In this document: one piece after another, positions 7,607 to 16,283 of the stretch
Layout of the letters: each line of letters opens with the position of its first letter
Position numbering within the stretch: the first letter of the stretch is position 1
Assembly (NCBI GenBank): GCA_016291405.1
Contig: JAEEXG010000026.1
Location: 1 to 32,110 of the forward strand
Direction of reading: 5' to 3'
Origin: Lachnospiraceae bacterium
Lineage (GTDB): Bacteria; Bacillota; Clostridia; Lachnospirales; Lachnospiraceae
DNA: 32,110 nt
The notes under the pieces: generated by a model
Databases searched by the model: none
Told to the model about the DNA's origin: nothing
Seen by the model: only the letters and a program-made list of their open reading frames with translations
Translations under genes and position numbers: made by a program

Positions 7607-8542
7607 ATGAGCAAACAAAATGAAACCGGAGGAAAAGTAAGGGTTAAAAGAATTAGCAAAGACAACATGCAGGCCTTTTTGATGATTTTGCCTTTCTTAA
7701 TCGGCTTCATAATCTTTTCCTATGTCCCAATCGTCTATATTCTTCGCTATGCCTTTACTAATTACACAGGCTTTGGCGATGCAAAATTTACCGGACTTGC
7801 AAATTTCGTAAGAATCTTTCAAAGAGAGCCTGACTTTTGGATGTCTTTGGTTAATACGGTGGTTTTATCTCTTGGTAAGCTTGCCGTAGAAATCCCCTTG
7901 GCTTTACTTTTGGCTGTATTTTTAAATAAAAAATTAAAGGGGGTTTCTTTCTTTAGAGTAACCCTTTTCATGCCCGCCATTATATCAGCAGCAATCATAG
8001 GACTTATCTTCTCTTTGCTGTTTGCATCATATAACGGCATGATAAACTCAATGCTTCAGAATTTAGGCATTATCACAAAGCCCATTAACTGGTTTAACAC
8101 TAAATCAAAGGCCATGCTTATTTTGGGAATCGCTTCCGTTTGGCAAAATTACGGAATCAACATGATTTTCTTCCTTATGGCTTTACAAAGTATTCCAAAA
8201 GAGCTTTATGAATGTGCCGCAATCGACGGAGCTACGGGACCTAAGTGTTTCTTTAAAATCACTCTTCCCATGATTGCACCGATTTTCCAGTCAATCCTTC
8301 TTATGGCAATCGTAGGAAGCCTTAAGGTTTGTGACCTTGTTATTTCATGTACAAACGGTCAGCCCGGAGGCACCACTGAAGTGGTAATGACTTATATTTA
8401 TAAATCCTTCTTCGGAAAGAGCGGACGAAATATCGAAATAGGCTATGCTTCGGCAATGGCTCTTATTACCGCCATCTTCCTTGGCATTGTGACCATCATT
8501 TACTTAAAGGCCACAAAGAAGCTTAAGGAATTGGAAGGCTAG
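7607..8542 (+). CDS. Sugar ABC transporter permease (MalF-like)
   Basis: Integral membrane subunit of a CUT1-type importer, 311 aa with six predicted membrane segments, the first at about 25-48 (MILPFLIGFIIFSYVPIVYILRY). The cytoplasmic coupling loop has the EAA motif YECAAIDGATGPKCFFKITLPM (about 205-226), which contacts the ATPase. It begins 76 bases after the binding-protein stop with an AAGGAG ribosome site and is followed by the second permease after 9 bases. It forms the pore with that partner. No ATPase gene is in the cluster, so a shared MsmX-type ATPase from elsewhere is implied. Confidence 0.93.
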   Translation: MSKQNETGGKVRVKRISKDNMQAFLMILPFLIGFIIFSYVPIVYILRYAFTNYTGFGDAKFTGLANFVRIFQREPDFWMSLVNTVVLSLGKLAVEIPLALLLAVFLNKKLKGVSFFRVTLFMPAIISAAIIGLIFSLLFASYNGMINSMLQNLGIITKPINWFNTKSKAMLILGIASVWQNYGINMIFFLMALQSIPKELYECAAIDGATGPKCFFKITLPMIAPIFQSILLMAIVGSLKVCDLVISCTNGQPGGTTEVVMTYIYKSFFGKSGRNIEIGYASAMALITAIFLGIVTIIYLKATKKLKELEG

Positions 8543-8551
8543 GAGGCAGGT

Positions 8552-9400
8552 ATGATAAAAGCAAAAAGAAACCTTTCTAATTCAATTATTTACATATTTT
8601 TGGCTATATTCTTTGTAATAAGCTTTTTCCCCGTGTTTTTTACCTTCATGTCTTCCTTTAAAAGCAACATGGAAGTGCTTACTACGGGTAACACTTTATT
8701 TCCTAAGCATTTCGTGTTTGAAAACTACAAAAAGGCCTGGGAGCTTGCAGACTTTTCCACTTACACAAAAAACAGCGTGTTTCTTTCTTTTTTCTGTGTA
8801 ATAGGCTCCATCCTTTCAAGCACAATCTGCGGATATGCTTTTTCAAGAGGTAAATTTAAGGGCAAGGAATTAATCTTTTACTTTATGATTTCTTCAATGT
8901 TTGTATCCCTTGGTACCCTTACTCTCTACCCTCTTTTGATGATTATGAAATTTGTAAATTTAAATAAATCTCTTTGGGGCGTAATAATAATCAGAGTATT
9001 TGGTATGAACGTAACAAATCTCTTTATTGCAAGAGGCTTTGTGACATCCATTCCAACAGAAATCGATGAAGCTGCAAAGATAGACGGTTGCTCGTTTTTT
9101 GGAATTTACAGACGTATTATTTTCCCGTTATGTAAACCACTCGTGGGAACGGTTGCCATCCTTTCCTTCAGAAGTTCATGGAACGATTACATGCTTCCCA
9201 TGGTATTTACAATGACGGATCCTAAGAGAATGCCTTTGGTTGTAGGTATTATGCATCTTAAGTCATCAGGCTCCACTGCTTCCGCATGGAACTTAATGCT
9301 TGCAGGTACAGCTATTTCCCTTATACCTATGATCATAATCTACATAGTGTTTAACCGATTGTTTATTTCCGGTATGACTGCCGGCGCGGTTAAAGGCTAA
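8552..9400 (+). CDS. Sugar ABC transporter permease (MalG-like)
   Basis: Second membrane subunit of the same importer, 282 aa, six predicted membrane segments with the first at about 10-30. The EAA loop reads IDEAAKIDGCSFFGIYRRII (about 171-190), in the usual place for MalG-type proteins. It also has the N-terminal FKSNMEV segment (after TFMSS) common to this subfamily. It starts 9 bases after the first permease with a GGAGGCAGG ribosome site, so the two are co-translated. It is the last gene of the plus-strand unit and is followed by a strong terminator. Confidence 0.93.
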   Translation: MIKAKRNLSNSIIYIFLAIFFVISFFPVFFTFMSSFKSNMEVLTTGNTLFPKHFVFENYKKAWELADFSTYTKNSVFLSFFCVIGSILSSTICGYAFSRGKFKGKELIFYFMISSMFVSLGTLTLYPLLMIMKFVNLNKSLWGVIIIRVFGMNVTNLFIARGFVTSIPTEIDEAAKIDGCSFFGIYRRIIFPLCKPLVGTVAILSFRSSWNDYMLPMVFTMTDPKRMPLVVGIMHLKSSGSTASAWNLMLAGTAISLIPMIIIYIVFNRLFISGMTAGAVKG

Positions 9401-9432
9401 AGCGCATATTAAACTTCCCCTCAATATAAAGT

Positions 9433-9480
9433 GAAAAGCGGGTGTGATGACTTCCTCCACACTCGCTTTTCTATTTGTTT
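9433..9480 (+). terminator. Terminator after the sugar transporter operon
   Basis: GAAAAGCGGGTGTG (9433-9446) pairs with CACACTCGCTTTTC (9458-9471) with one G-U, making a 14-bp stem. A T-rich run (TATTTGTTTCTTTATTT) follows on the plus strand. It may also serve the converging minus-strand PHP gene that ends at 9483. Confidence 0.85.
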
Positions 9481-9482
9481 CT

Positions 9483-10262
9483 TTATTTACAATTTCTTAT
9501 TGTCACTATATTGTTGTTTGTTACCTTTATATTGCATTCCTTTAAAAACTCGCTCATACCGGGAACGTGCTCAGCTTGTTTAAGCTGTTCAGGGGCGTGA
9601 GCATCACATCCTAAAACGATGTGGGGATTATACTCTTTGGTAAGTTCAAAGAAACGCTTCGAAGGATAGTGACGTCCTTCTATAAAGCCTAAGAAGTTTA
9701 CTTCCAAAGGAATGTTTAAATCAAGAGAAGCTTCAAATATTCTTCTCATATGCTTTTGATAAATGTCATCGGGGCCGGCGAAATTAAACAAATCAGGATG
9801 AGCTAAGTAGGTAAATAAGCCTGTCTTCATGCCCTCGATTGTAAAATCAACGTATTCTTTTAACTTTTCCTCAGACTCATTGGGACGCCCTACATATATT
9901 CCCTCAACTTCGTCTTTAACAAAGTGCTGTCCCTGAATGATGTAATCAAGGGGATATTGTCTAAGCTCTTTTAAAAGTGCGTCAAAATACTTTAATGTGT
10001 ACTCTACTTCATATCCGATCAAAATCTGAATTTGATCTTTATACTCTTCTTTTAATTTAACAAGGGTATCTGTATAATCGCCGATTTGGTCCATATCCAT
10101 TCTTATACCTGATGTAAATCCCTTGGGATATGGCTGCGGCGTGTGGTCTGAAAAGCCCAGTGTCTTAAAGCCTTCCTTTATTGCCGCTTCTATGTACTCA
10201 CGCTCTGTGCCTTTAGCGTGCTTGCACCTTACGGTATGTGTGTGATAGTTAGCTAACATCAT
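9483..10262 (-). CDS. PHP-family histidinol-phosphatase-like phosphoesterase
   Basis: A 259-residue cytosolic metal-dependent phosphoesterase of the PHP superfamily, closest by motif to the HisJ/HisK group that removes phosphate from L-histidinol phosphate. Metal-ligand motifs are NYHTHT (5-10) with a following CKHAKGTEREY, FSDHTPQPYP (37-46), GYEVEY (82-87), IQGQHF (108-113), YLAHPDLF (about 152-159), EVNFLG and VLGCDAHAP (about 215-225). The whole set of His/Asp/Glu ligands appears to be present. Two adjacent ATGs open the frame; AAGGAAGG precedes both. No other his genes are nearby, so the histidine role is a family-based assignment, and a different phosphate ester is possible. Confidence 0.82.
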   Translation of the reverse strand: MMLANYHTHTVRCKHAKGTEREYIEAAIKEGFKTLGFSDHTPQPYPKGFTSGIRMDMDQIGDYTDTLVKLKEEYKDQIQILIGYEVEYTLKYFDALLKELRQYPLDYIIQGQHFVKDEVEGIYVGRPNESEEKLKEYVDFTIEGMKTGLFTYLAHPDLFNFAGPDDIYQKHMRRIFEASLDLNIPLEVNFLGFIEGRHYPSKRFFELTKEYNPHIVLGCDAHAPEQLKQAEHVPGMSEFLKECNIKVTNNNIVTIRNCK

Positions 10263-10378
10263 TTACGGTCACCTTCCTTTATAGTTTAGTGCCTTTTCCT
10301 AAATCTTTAGTCTAAAACATTCTCTATGCTACATCTAAATAGTGAAAGAAACAAGGTTGATTTTTCTTACACCCAAAA

Positions 10379-10410
10379 GAAAGCCCGATACCTTTTAGTA
10401 TCGGGCTTTT
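10379..10410. terminator. Terminator between ZIP gene end and PHP gene start
   Basis: AAGCCCGATAC (10381-10391) and GTATCGGGCTT (10398-10408) form a perfect 11-bp stem with a 6-base loop. T-runs lie on both sides (TTTCTTTTGG on the minus strand, TTTTATTA on the plus strand). It ends the minus-strand ZIP gene two bases after its stop. Confidence 0.88.
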
Positions 10411-10412
10411 TA

Positions 10413-11189
10413 TTATCCTAGTGCTACGTCTAATGCCATCATAAGTGTAAATCCCACGGCAAACATTATTACTCCGACGTTAGAGTGCTCTCCTTCCGCC
10501 ATTTCGGGAACAAGTTCTTCCACAACCACATACATCATGGCGCCTGCCGCAAATGAAAGTAAGTAAGGAAGCATGGTGCCTATTGCTCTTGTTGCAAGAA
10601 TTGTAACAACGGCTGCCACAGGCTCAACAGCCCCTGATAAAGTGCCAAGCCAAAATGCCCTTCCCTTAGATGTGCCTTCTGCTCTAAGGGGCATTGATAT
10701 AATGGCGCCTTCAGGGAAGTTCTGAATGGCGATACCTATTGCCAAAGCTAAGGCCGCTCCTGCGGTAATGTCTGATGTTCCTGAAAGAAAAGCCGCGTAA
10801 ACAACACCTATAGCCATGCCTTCCGGAATATTGTGAAGTGTAACCGCAAGCACCATCATAGTGGTTCTTTTTAAAGAACTGCTTGGGCCTTCCTGCTTTT
10901 CAGCATAAATGTGAAGGTGAGGTGTTACACAGTCAAGTAAAAGTAAGAATGCAATACCAATCCAAAAGCCAATAACTGCGGGAATAAAAGATAATTTTCC
11001 CATACCGGCGGATTGCTCCATTGCTGGAATAATAAGGCTCCAAATAGATGCGGCCACCATAACGCCTGCCGCAAATCCTGAAAGAGCTCTCTCTAAGCTC
11101 TTTTTTAATTCGCCCCTCATTAAGAACACACAGGCTGAGCCAAGTGTGGTGCCTATAAAGGGGATAGATAATCCTAATACAGTGTTCAT
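10413..11189 (-). CDS. ZIP-family divalent metal ion transporter
   Basis: A 258-residue polytopic membrane protein of the ZIP (ZupT-like) family, which brings Zn2+, Fe2+ or Mn2+ into the cytosol. About eight membrane segments are visible. Membrane segment 4 carries HNIPEGMAIGV and segment 5 carries NFPEGAIISMP, the paired metal-site motifs. In segment 5 the usual His before the NxPEG-type motif is replaced by QNFPEG, as in many bacterial members. The loop before segment 4 has a His-containing stretch (CVTPHLHIYAEK). It is transcribed alone from a good promoter (11291-11319) with a DtxR/MntR-like dyad just after the expected start of transcription, which points to iron or manganese control. 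Exact metal not known. Confidence 0.9.
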   Translation of the reverse strand: MNTVLGLSIPFIGTTLGSACVFLMRGELKKSLERALSGFAAGVMVAASIWSLIIPAMEQSAGMGKLSFIPAVIGFWIGIAFLLLLDCVTPHLHIYAEKQEGPSSSLKRTTMMVLAVTLHNIPEGMAIGVVYAAFLSGTSDITAGAALALAIGIAIQNFPEGAIISMPLRAEGTSKGRAFWLGTLSGAVEPVAAVVTILATRAIGTMLPYLLSFAAGAMMYVVVEELVPEMAEGEHSNVGVIMFAVGFTLMMALDVALG

Positions 11190-11260
11190 ATTAATCTCCT
11201 TAGTATTCTAAACAGAACATTGGTAATAATGCCAGATGCCTGTATAATCTATTATTCTAT

Positions 11261-11280
11261 GAGTTAGCCTATGCTTACTC
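11261..11280. promoter_or_regulatory. DtxR/MntR-like operator upstream of the ZIP gene
   Basis: GAGTTAGCCTATGCTTACTC is a 20-bp dyad with 16 positions equal to its reverse complement. It matches the DtxR/IdeR consensus TTAGGTTAGGCTAACCTAA (central base S) at 13 of 19 positions, including the core GTTAGCCTA. It spans about +4 to +23 relative to the start predicted from the -10 at 11291-11296, an effective repressor location. Assignment to an iron- or manganese-dependent repressor is inference. Confidence 0.5.
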
Positions 11281-11290
11281 TTCTGACACT

Positions 11291-11319
11291 AAGATAGTAA
11301 ATCAAACACTAATTGTCAA
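11291..11319 (-). promoter_or_regulatory. Sigma-A promoter of the ZIP gene
   Basis: A consensus TTGACA -35 (11314-11319), a 17-nt spacer and TATCTT -10 (11291-11296) on the minus strand. The expected start is near 11284, giving a leader of about 95 nt that contains the 20-bp dyad. Confidence 0.65.
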
Positions 11320-11337
11320 TGAAACAAATGCCTAATT

Positions 11338-12108
11338 TTAGTTCATTGCTTCCTTCATTTCTCTTACATATTTTCCTATTACACTTGGAGCTTCGGCCTC
11401 GTTTTCATGTAAGAGCTTAATGATCTTAGATCCCACAATTACTCCGTCCGAGCTTTTTGACATTTCTTTAGCCTGATCCGGCGTCTGAATGCCAAAGCCT
11501 ATTGCACAGGGCACATCGGTTTCTTCTTTTATACTTTTAACGATGGAAGATATATCCGTTGTGATGCTGCTTCTTACCCCCGTAACACCAAGGCTTGAAA
11601 CCACGTAGATAAAGCCCTTTGCTTCTTTTGCTATCATCTTAATTCGCTCATTTGATGTGGGGGCGATTAAGTATATAAAGTCAATTCCGTACTTTTCACA
11701 GTAAGGCAGAAACTCTTCTCTTTCTTCGAAAGGCACATCGGGAACTATGATTGCATCGATTCCAACTTCCTTACACTTAGAAATGAATTTTTCGCTTCCG
11801 TAAGAAAAGATTACGTTTGCATAAGTCATATATACCAAAGAAACATTAACGAGTGAGCGTATTTTCTTTGTAAACTCAAATACCTTGTCTGTATTTATGC
11901 CGCCTTTAAGGGCGCGCAAGTTTGCTTCCTGAATAACGGGGCCTTCGGCTGTAGGGTCTGAAAAGGGTATTCCAAGCTCGATTATGTCGGCTCCGTTTTT
12001 AGCCATTTCTATAATAATCTTTTCCGTAGTATCTAAATCGGGGTCTCCCAAAGTAATAAAGGGAATGAAGGCTTTGCCGTTTTTAAATGCTTCACTTATT
12101 CTACTCAT
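11338..12108 (-). CDS. trpA: Tryptophan synthase alpha subunit
   Basis: Cleaves indole-3-glycerol phosphate to indole and glyceraldehyde 3-phosphate and passes indole to TrpB. A 256-residue TIM barrel with FITLGDPD (17-24), the catalytic Glu44 in ELGIPFSDP, and the phosphate-site Gly motifs GFGI and GVIVGSKI near the C-terminus. The second catalytic acid, Asp60 of the E. coli enzyme in ADGP, is Glu55 here (TAEGP). It overlaps the trpB end by 8 nt and is the last gene of the operon. No clear terminator follows; the next base run before the ZIP promoter has only a short weak dyad around the stop. Confidence 0.97.
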   Translation of the reverse strand: MSRISEAFKNGKAFIPFITLGDPDLDTTEKIIIEMAKNGADIIELGIPFSDPTAEGPVIQEANLRALKGGINTDKVFEFTKKIRSLVNVSLVYMTYANVIFSYGSEKFISKCKEVGIDAIIVPDVPFEEREEFLPYCEKYGIDFIYLIAPTSNERIKMIAKEAKGFIYVVSSLGVTGVRSSITTDISSIVKSIKEETDVPCAIGFGIQTPDQAKEMSKSSDGVIVGSKIIKLLHENEAEAPSVIGKYVREMKEAMN

Positions 12109-13285
12109 TTATATCCTCCCCTCTGTAGCGGGCAATTGCCGCACAGTCTTTGTCTCCTCTACCTGAAACCGTAACCACAATAATCTTATCTTTAGAAAGT
12201 GTGGGGGCAAGCTTCATGGCATAAGAAAGAGCGTGGGATGATTCGATTGCGGGGATGATTCCTTCCGTCCTTGCAAGGTATTCAAAGGCATTTACCGCTT
12301 CTTCGTCTGTAACCGCAACATACTCTGCTCTCTTTATATCATGTAAGTATGCATGCTCCGGTCCTATTCCCGGGTAGTCAAGGCCTGCGGAAATAGAATA
12401 TACAGGGGCAATCTGTCCGTCTTTATCCTGGCAAAAATAAGACTTCATGCCGTGGAAGATTCCAAGTCTTCCTGTGTTAATCGTAGCCGCAGTTTCAAAG
12501 GTATCGATTCCTCTTCCCGCAGCTTCACATCCTATAAGGCGCACGTCTTTATCTTCAATAAAGTTATAAAAGCTTCCGATGGCATTTGAACCTCCGCCTA
12601 CGCAAGCAATTACAGCATCGGGAAGACGGCCTTCTTTTTTAAGCATTTCTTCTTTTATTTCCTTTGAAATAACAGCCTGAAAGTCTCTTACAATTGTAGG
12701 GAAGGGATGAGGACCCATTACAGAGCCAAGGCAATAATGGGTGTCGCTTATTCTTGAAGTCCACTCACGCATGGCTTCGGAAACCGCATCCTTTAAAGTA
12801 GCCGTGCCTGTTTTTACGGGGATAACTGTAGCTCCAAGCAATCTCATTCTGTATACGTTTAAGGCCTGGCGCTTTGTGTCTTCTTCCCCCATAAAGACCA
12901 CACATTCCATGTTCATTAATGCTGCTGCCGTAGCCGTTGCAACGCCGTGCTGACCGGCTCCCGTTTCAGCTATTAATCTGGTCTTTCCCATTTTCTTTGC
13001 AAGCAAAGCCTGGCCCAAAACGTTGTTTATTTTATGAGCTCCCGTGTGGTTTAAATCTTCTCTTTTAAGATAGATTTTTGCGCCACCTAAGTCCTTTGTC
13101 ATCTTTTCAGCATAATATAATCTTGAAGGTCTTCCCGCATATTCATTTAATAAAAACTCTAATTCCTTGTTAAACTCAGGATCGTTTTTATAGTGATTGT
13201 ATGCTTCTTCAAGTTCATTTACGGCATTCATTAATGTTTCGGGAATGTACTGCCCTCCGTGAACTCCAAATCTACCCTTGCTCAT
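12101..13285 (-). CDS. trpB: Tryptophan synthase beta subunit
   Basis: Pyridoxal-phosphate enzyme that joins indole and L-serine to make L-tryptophan; works as the alpha2-beta2 complex with TrpA. 394 residues, the usual length for TrpB1. Key motifs: GQYIPETLM near the N-terminus, the Schiff-base Lys85 in [20 protein letters not shown] (the Glu that activates indole), and the phosphate-binding loop [10 protein letters not shown] (about 230-239). The C-terminal GRGDKD motif (about 378-383) is intact. It starts in a 4-nt overlap with the trpF stop and has a GGGAGGAAG ribosome site. This is the TrpA-coupled TrpB1 type. Confidence 0.98.
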   Translation of the reverse strand: MSKGRFGVHGGQYIPETLMNAVNELEEAYNHYKNDPEFNKELEFLLNEYAGRPSRLYYAEKMTKDLGGAKIYLKREDLNHTGAHKINNVLGQALLAKKMGKTRLIAETGAGQHGVATATAAALMNMECVVFMGEEDTKRQALNVYRMRLLGATVIPVKTGTATLKDAVSEAMREWTSRISDTHYCLGSVMGPHPFPTIVRDFQAVISKEIKEEMLKKEGRLPDAVIACVGGGSNAIGSFYNFIEDKDVRLIGCEAAGRGIDTFETAATINTGRLGIFHGMKSYFCQDKDGQIAPVYSISAGLDYPGIGPEHAYLHDIKRAEYVAVTDEEAVNAFEYLARTEGIIPAIESSHALSYAMKLAPTLSKDKIIVVTVSGRGDKDCAAIARYRGEDINE

Positions 13286-13902
13286 TTGCTTCCTCCCTTT
13301 TGCGTGTTTCTGACTGCATTAACCGCTTTAATTATCTTTTCTTTGTCTTTACGTTTATCCGTCTCAACTCCCGAAGATATGTCTACACAGTAGGGAGTAA
13401 ATTTACTTACGGCCTCCTCTATGTTTTCGGGGGTTAAGCCTCCCGCCAAAATAAACTCTCTTCTAAAGTGGGTAATTAAGCTCCAGTCAAAGCATTCCCC
13501 GGTTCCGTACCCGTTATCAAGAATTACCATATCCGCCAAAGAAGAGTTTGCCTTAACCAAGTCCTCTTCGCTTCTGACTTTAAAAGCTTTCCAAACTGGG
13601 ATGTCGGTACTCTCCTTTAAAACCTCTATATAGTCATTATCTTCGTGACCGTGAAGCTGAATTACATTTAAATTCAATAGCTTTGATGCTTTTATTACTT
13701 CCTTTAAATCTTCATCCACAAACACCCCTACGGCTTTTATGGAAGGATCAAGGTTTTTTCTTAATTCAACCGCCCTTTCAGGCTCAATGTATCTGTGGCT
13801 CTTTTTAAAGTTTAGGATGAAGCCTGCGTAATCGGGCTTCGCTTGGTTTACATAATCTATATCCTCCGGTCTAAACAAACCGCAAATTTTTATCTTTGTC
13901 AT
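13282..13902 (-). CDS. trpF: Phosphoribosylanthranilate isomerase
   Basis: Converts N-(5-phosphoribosyl)anthranilate to the carboxyphenylamino-deoxyribulose phosphate by an Amadori rearrangement. 206-residue TIM barrel with the catalytic Cys in [11 protein letters not shown] (5-15), the QLHGHED strand, AGGLTPENI phosphate loop and the general acid Asp in VDISSGVE near the C-terminus. Start and stop both lie in 4-nt overlaps, with trpC before and trpB after. It is a stand-alone gene, not fused to trpC as in enterobacteria. Confidence 0.97.
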   Translation of the reverse strand: MTKIKICGLFRPEDIDYVNQAKPDYAGFILNFKKSHRYIEPERAVELRKNLDPSIKAVGVFVDEDLKEVIKASKLLNLNVIQLHGHEDNDYIEVLKESTDIPVWKAFKVRSEEDLVKANSSLADMVILDNGYGTGECFDWSLITHFRREFILAGGLTPENIEEAVSKFTPYCVDISSGVETDKRKDKEKIIKAVNAVRNTQKGGSK

Positions 13903-14684
13903 TTTGCCGCTCCTTTAATTTTCTTTATTAAAAGTGCCTTATCATCGCTTCTCATTAAAAATTCACCTATTAAAAGGGCATCCGCTCCGGCTTCTTTTAA
14001 CATCTTTGCATCGTCTAAAGAAGCTATTCCGCTCTCCGCTACGTATATTACATTTTCAGGAATTAGTTCTCTTAATCTCTTTGCATTGTTTAAATCAACG
14101 CTAAAATCCTTAAGGTTTCGATTGTTTACCCCAAGTATTTTGGCTCCGGCTGAAAGCGCTGTCTTTATTTCCTCTTCATCGTGGGTCTCAACCAATGCGC
14201 TTAAGCCAAGGGAAGCGGCTAAGTTAATATACTTTTCCAAGGTTTCTTTGTTAAGTAAAGAAACTATAAGCAAGATGCAATTTGCTCCAAGTAGCTTAGC
14301 CTGATAAATCTGGTATTCATCAACCACAAAATCTTTTCTAAGCATGGGAAGTGAAACCTTTTTTCTTATGTCTTTAAAGATTTCATCACTTCCTAAAAAC
14401 CACTTAGGCTCCGTTAAGCAAGAAATTGCATCCGCTTTTCCTTTTTCATATTCTTTTGCTATCTTTAAATAATTAAACTCAGGGTCAATTATGCCTTTTG
14501 AAGGAGAAGCCTTTTTAATTTCGCATATAAGTGAAATCCCGGGCCTTTTAAGGGCTTCTTCAAAAGGAAAATCACCCTTTGGCAGGTTTTCGGTCAAAGA
14601 TTTTAAGCGATCTAAGCTCATAGTTTCTTTGTCCTTTAAAACCCTTATCATTGCGTATTTTGAGATTTCACTTAATATGCTCAT
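13899..14684 (-). CDS. trpC: Indole-3-glycerol phosphate synthase
   Basis: Ring-closing decarboxylase that makes indole-3-glycerol phosphate. 261 residues with the family motifs CEIKKASPSKGII (about 54-66, catalytic Lys), MLRKDFVVDEYQIYQAK (second Lys), VETHDEEE (Glu), GVNNRNL and the AESGI phosphate segment. It begins 10 bases after trpD with an AGGAG ribosome site; its stop overlaps the trpF start. Confidence 0.97.
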   Translation of the reverse strand: MSILSEISKYAMIRVLKDKETMSLDRLKSLTENLPKGDFPFEEALKRPGISLICEIKKASPSKGIIDPEFNYLKIAKEYEKGKADAISCLTEPKWFLGSDEIFKDIRKKVSLPMLRKDFVVDEYQIYQAKLLGANCILLIVSLLNKETLEKYINLAASLGLSALVETHDEEEIKTALSAGAKILGVNNRNLKDFSVDLNNAKRLRELIPENVIYVAESGIASLDDAKMLKEAGADALLIGEFLMRSDDKALLIKKIKGAAK

Positions 14685-14694
14685 TTTTATTCTC

Positions 14695-15714
14695 CTATTT
14701 GTTACTTACTTCAATGAATCTGTTTAAAGTTTTAAGTGCAAGGCCCGAATCAATAAGCTTTGCGGCAAGCTTAACGCCGTCTTTCATGGTTTCTGCTTTT
14801 CCTGCGATGTACAAAGAAGCACCTGCGTTTAACAAAACCGCATCTCTCTTAGGGCCCTTTTCTCCGTTTAAAATCTTAAGAGTGATGTCTGCGTTTTCTT
14901 TGGGTGAGCCACCCTTTAAGTCTTCTTTGGTGCAAAAATCAAATCCGAAATCCTTAGGGGAAATGGTGTAAGTCTTATACCATCCATCCTTTATTTCACA
15001 AACCTTTGTGGGAGCGCTTAAAGAAATTTCATCAAGCTTGTCCGTTCCGTAAACAACCATTCCGCGCTTAACGCCAAGGCCTATAAGAACCTGAGCAAGA
15101 GGCTCCACAAGATAATCATCGTATACGCCAAGAAGCTGCATTGTGGGCTTTGCGGGGTTTGTTAAAGGTCCCAAAATGTTAAATACGGTTCTAAATCCAA
15201 GTTCTTTTCTGATAGGGCCTACATACTTCATTGAAGAATGATACTTTTGAGCAAAGAAGAAACACATTCCAACTTCGTTTAAAAGCTCAACACATTTTTC
15301 GGGGCTTTGCTCAATGTTTACTCCCAATGCTTCAAGGCAATCGGCAGTACCGCATTTTGAAGAAGCTGCGCGGTTACCGTGCTTTGCTACCTTCACGCCG
15401 CCTGCAGCAGCTACTAACGCAGAAGTAGTTGAAATGTTAAAGCTGTGAGCGCCGTCTCCGCCCGTTCCCACAATTTCAAAAACATCACATCCTGCATCCA
15501 CCTGAGTGGCATGTTCTCTCATGGCAGCGGCACAACCTGCTATTTCATCAGTTGTTTCCGCTCTTGCACTCTTTGTTGATAAAGCCGCTAAAAAAGCCGC
15601 ATTCTGAGTGGCAGAAGTTTCGCCGTTCATGATTTCGTTCATAACGCCGTATGCTTCGTAGTAAGTCAAATCCCCTTTGTTCACGATTTTTTGAATTGCG
15701 TCCTTAATCATCAC
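14695..15714 (-). CDS. trpD: Anthranilate phosphoribosyltransferase
   Basis: Transfers the phosphoribosyl group of PRPP to anthranilate. 339 residues, normal length for a stand-alone TrpD. The PRPP and anthranilate loops are clear: [14 protein letters not shown] (about 84-97), [23 protein letters not shown] (about 110-130), and [26 protein letters not shown] with the anthranilate-channel residues. The Mg2+ acidic pair is in [10 protein letters not shown]. It opens with two adjacent ATGs, the first overlapping the trpG stop by 4 nt. Confidence 0.97.
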   Translation of the reverse strand: MMIKDAIQKIVNKGDLTYYEAYGVMNEIMNGETSATQNAAFLAALSTKSARAETTDEIAGCAAAMREHATQVDAGCDVFEIVGTGGDGAHSFNISTTSALVAAAGGVKVAKHGNRAASSKCGTADCLEALGVNIEQSPEKCVELLNEVGMCFFFAQKYHSSMKYVGPIRKELGFRTVFNILGPLTNPAKPTMQLLGVYDDYLVEPLAQVLIGLGVKRGMVVYGTDKLDEISLSAPTKVCEIKDGWYKTYTISPKDFGFDFCTKEDLKGGSPKENADITLKILNGEKGPKRDAVLLNAGASLYIAGKAETMKDGVKLAAKLIDSGLALKTLNRFIEVSNK

Positions 15715-16283
15715 ATTTCTCCTTTTAAAAAGTTTTTTATCATTATCTTTCCGCTTGGTGTCATTATTGATTCGGGGTGAAATTGCACTCCGTAAATGGG
15801 ATAGGTTTCATGGGCTACAGCCATCACTTCTCCGTCATCCGCTCTTGCCGTTATCTTTAATTCTTTTGGAAGGGTTTCTTCCTTCACACTTAAAGAGTGA
15901 TATCTTGCTACTTTAGTTTCTTTAAAGCATCCCTTAAACAATTTGCAGTTTAAGTCAAGTGTAGTGGGGGACTGCTTTCCGTGCATAAGTGTTTTGGCAT
16001 GTGTGACTGTTGCATTAAAGGCTAAGCATATTGCCTGGTGTCCGAGGCATACCCCAAGGATTGGTGTTTTGTCTCCCAGTTTCTTTATTACATCAACTAT
16101 TACCCCTGCATCTTCCGGGCGTCCGGGGCCCGGGGAAATAATTATCTTTGAAGGATTTAAAGCCTTGATTTCTTCTACGCTTAGCTCATCGTTTCTTATT
16201 ACTTTTATGTCTTTTTCAAATTCGCCTATGTATTGATAGAGGTTATATGAAAAGCTGTCGTAATTATCGATTAAAAGAATCAT
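15711..16283 (-). CDS. trpG: Anthranilate synthase glutamine amidotransferase subunit
   Basis: Class I glutaminase that supplies ammonia to TrpE. 190 residues starting [18 protein letters not shown]; the nucleophile is Cys79 in GVCLGHQA and the His-Glu pair is in QFHPESIMT (about 168-176). Both catalytic residues are present. I chose ATG 16283 over an upstream in-frame ATG at 16343. The shorter start fits the family N-terminus, has a GGGGAGGG ribosome site, and forms a typical ATGA overlap with the trpE stop. It may also serve folate synthesis as PabA if no other copy exists. Confidence 0.97.
   Translation of the reverse strand: MILLIDNYDSFSYNLYQYIGEFEKDIKVIRNDELSVEEIKALNPSKIIISPGPGRPEDAGVIVDVIKKLGDKTPILGVCLGHQAICLAFNATVTHAKTLMHGKQSPTTLDLNCKLFKGCFKETKVARYHSLSVKEETLPKELKITARADDGEVMAVAHETYPIYGVQFHPESIMTPSGKIMIKNFLKGEM

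Noticed and set aside
11310-11347. Weak inverted repeat around the trpA stop as a terminator
   Set aside because: The CAATGAA/TTCATTG stem is only 7 bp, has a long loop and no T-run.
12353-12953. Plus-strand open frames inside trpB and other trp genes
   Set aside because: They are opposite-strand shadows of clearly conserved enzymes and have no ribosome sites or known domains.
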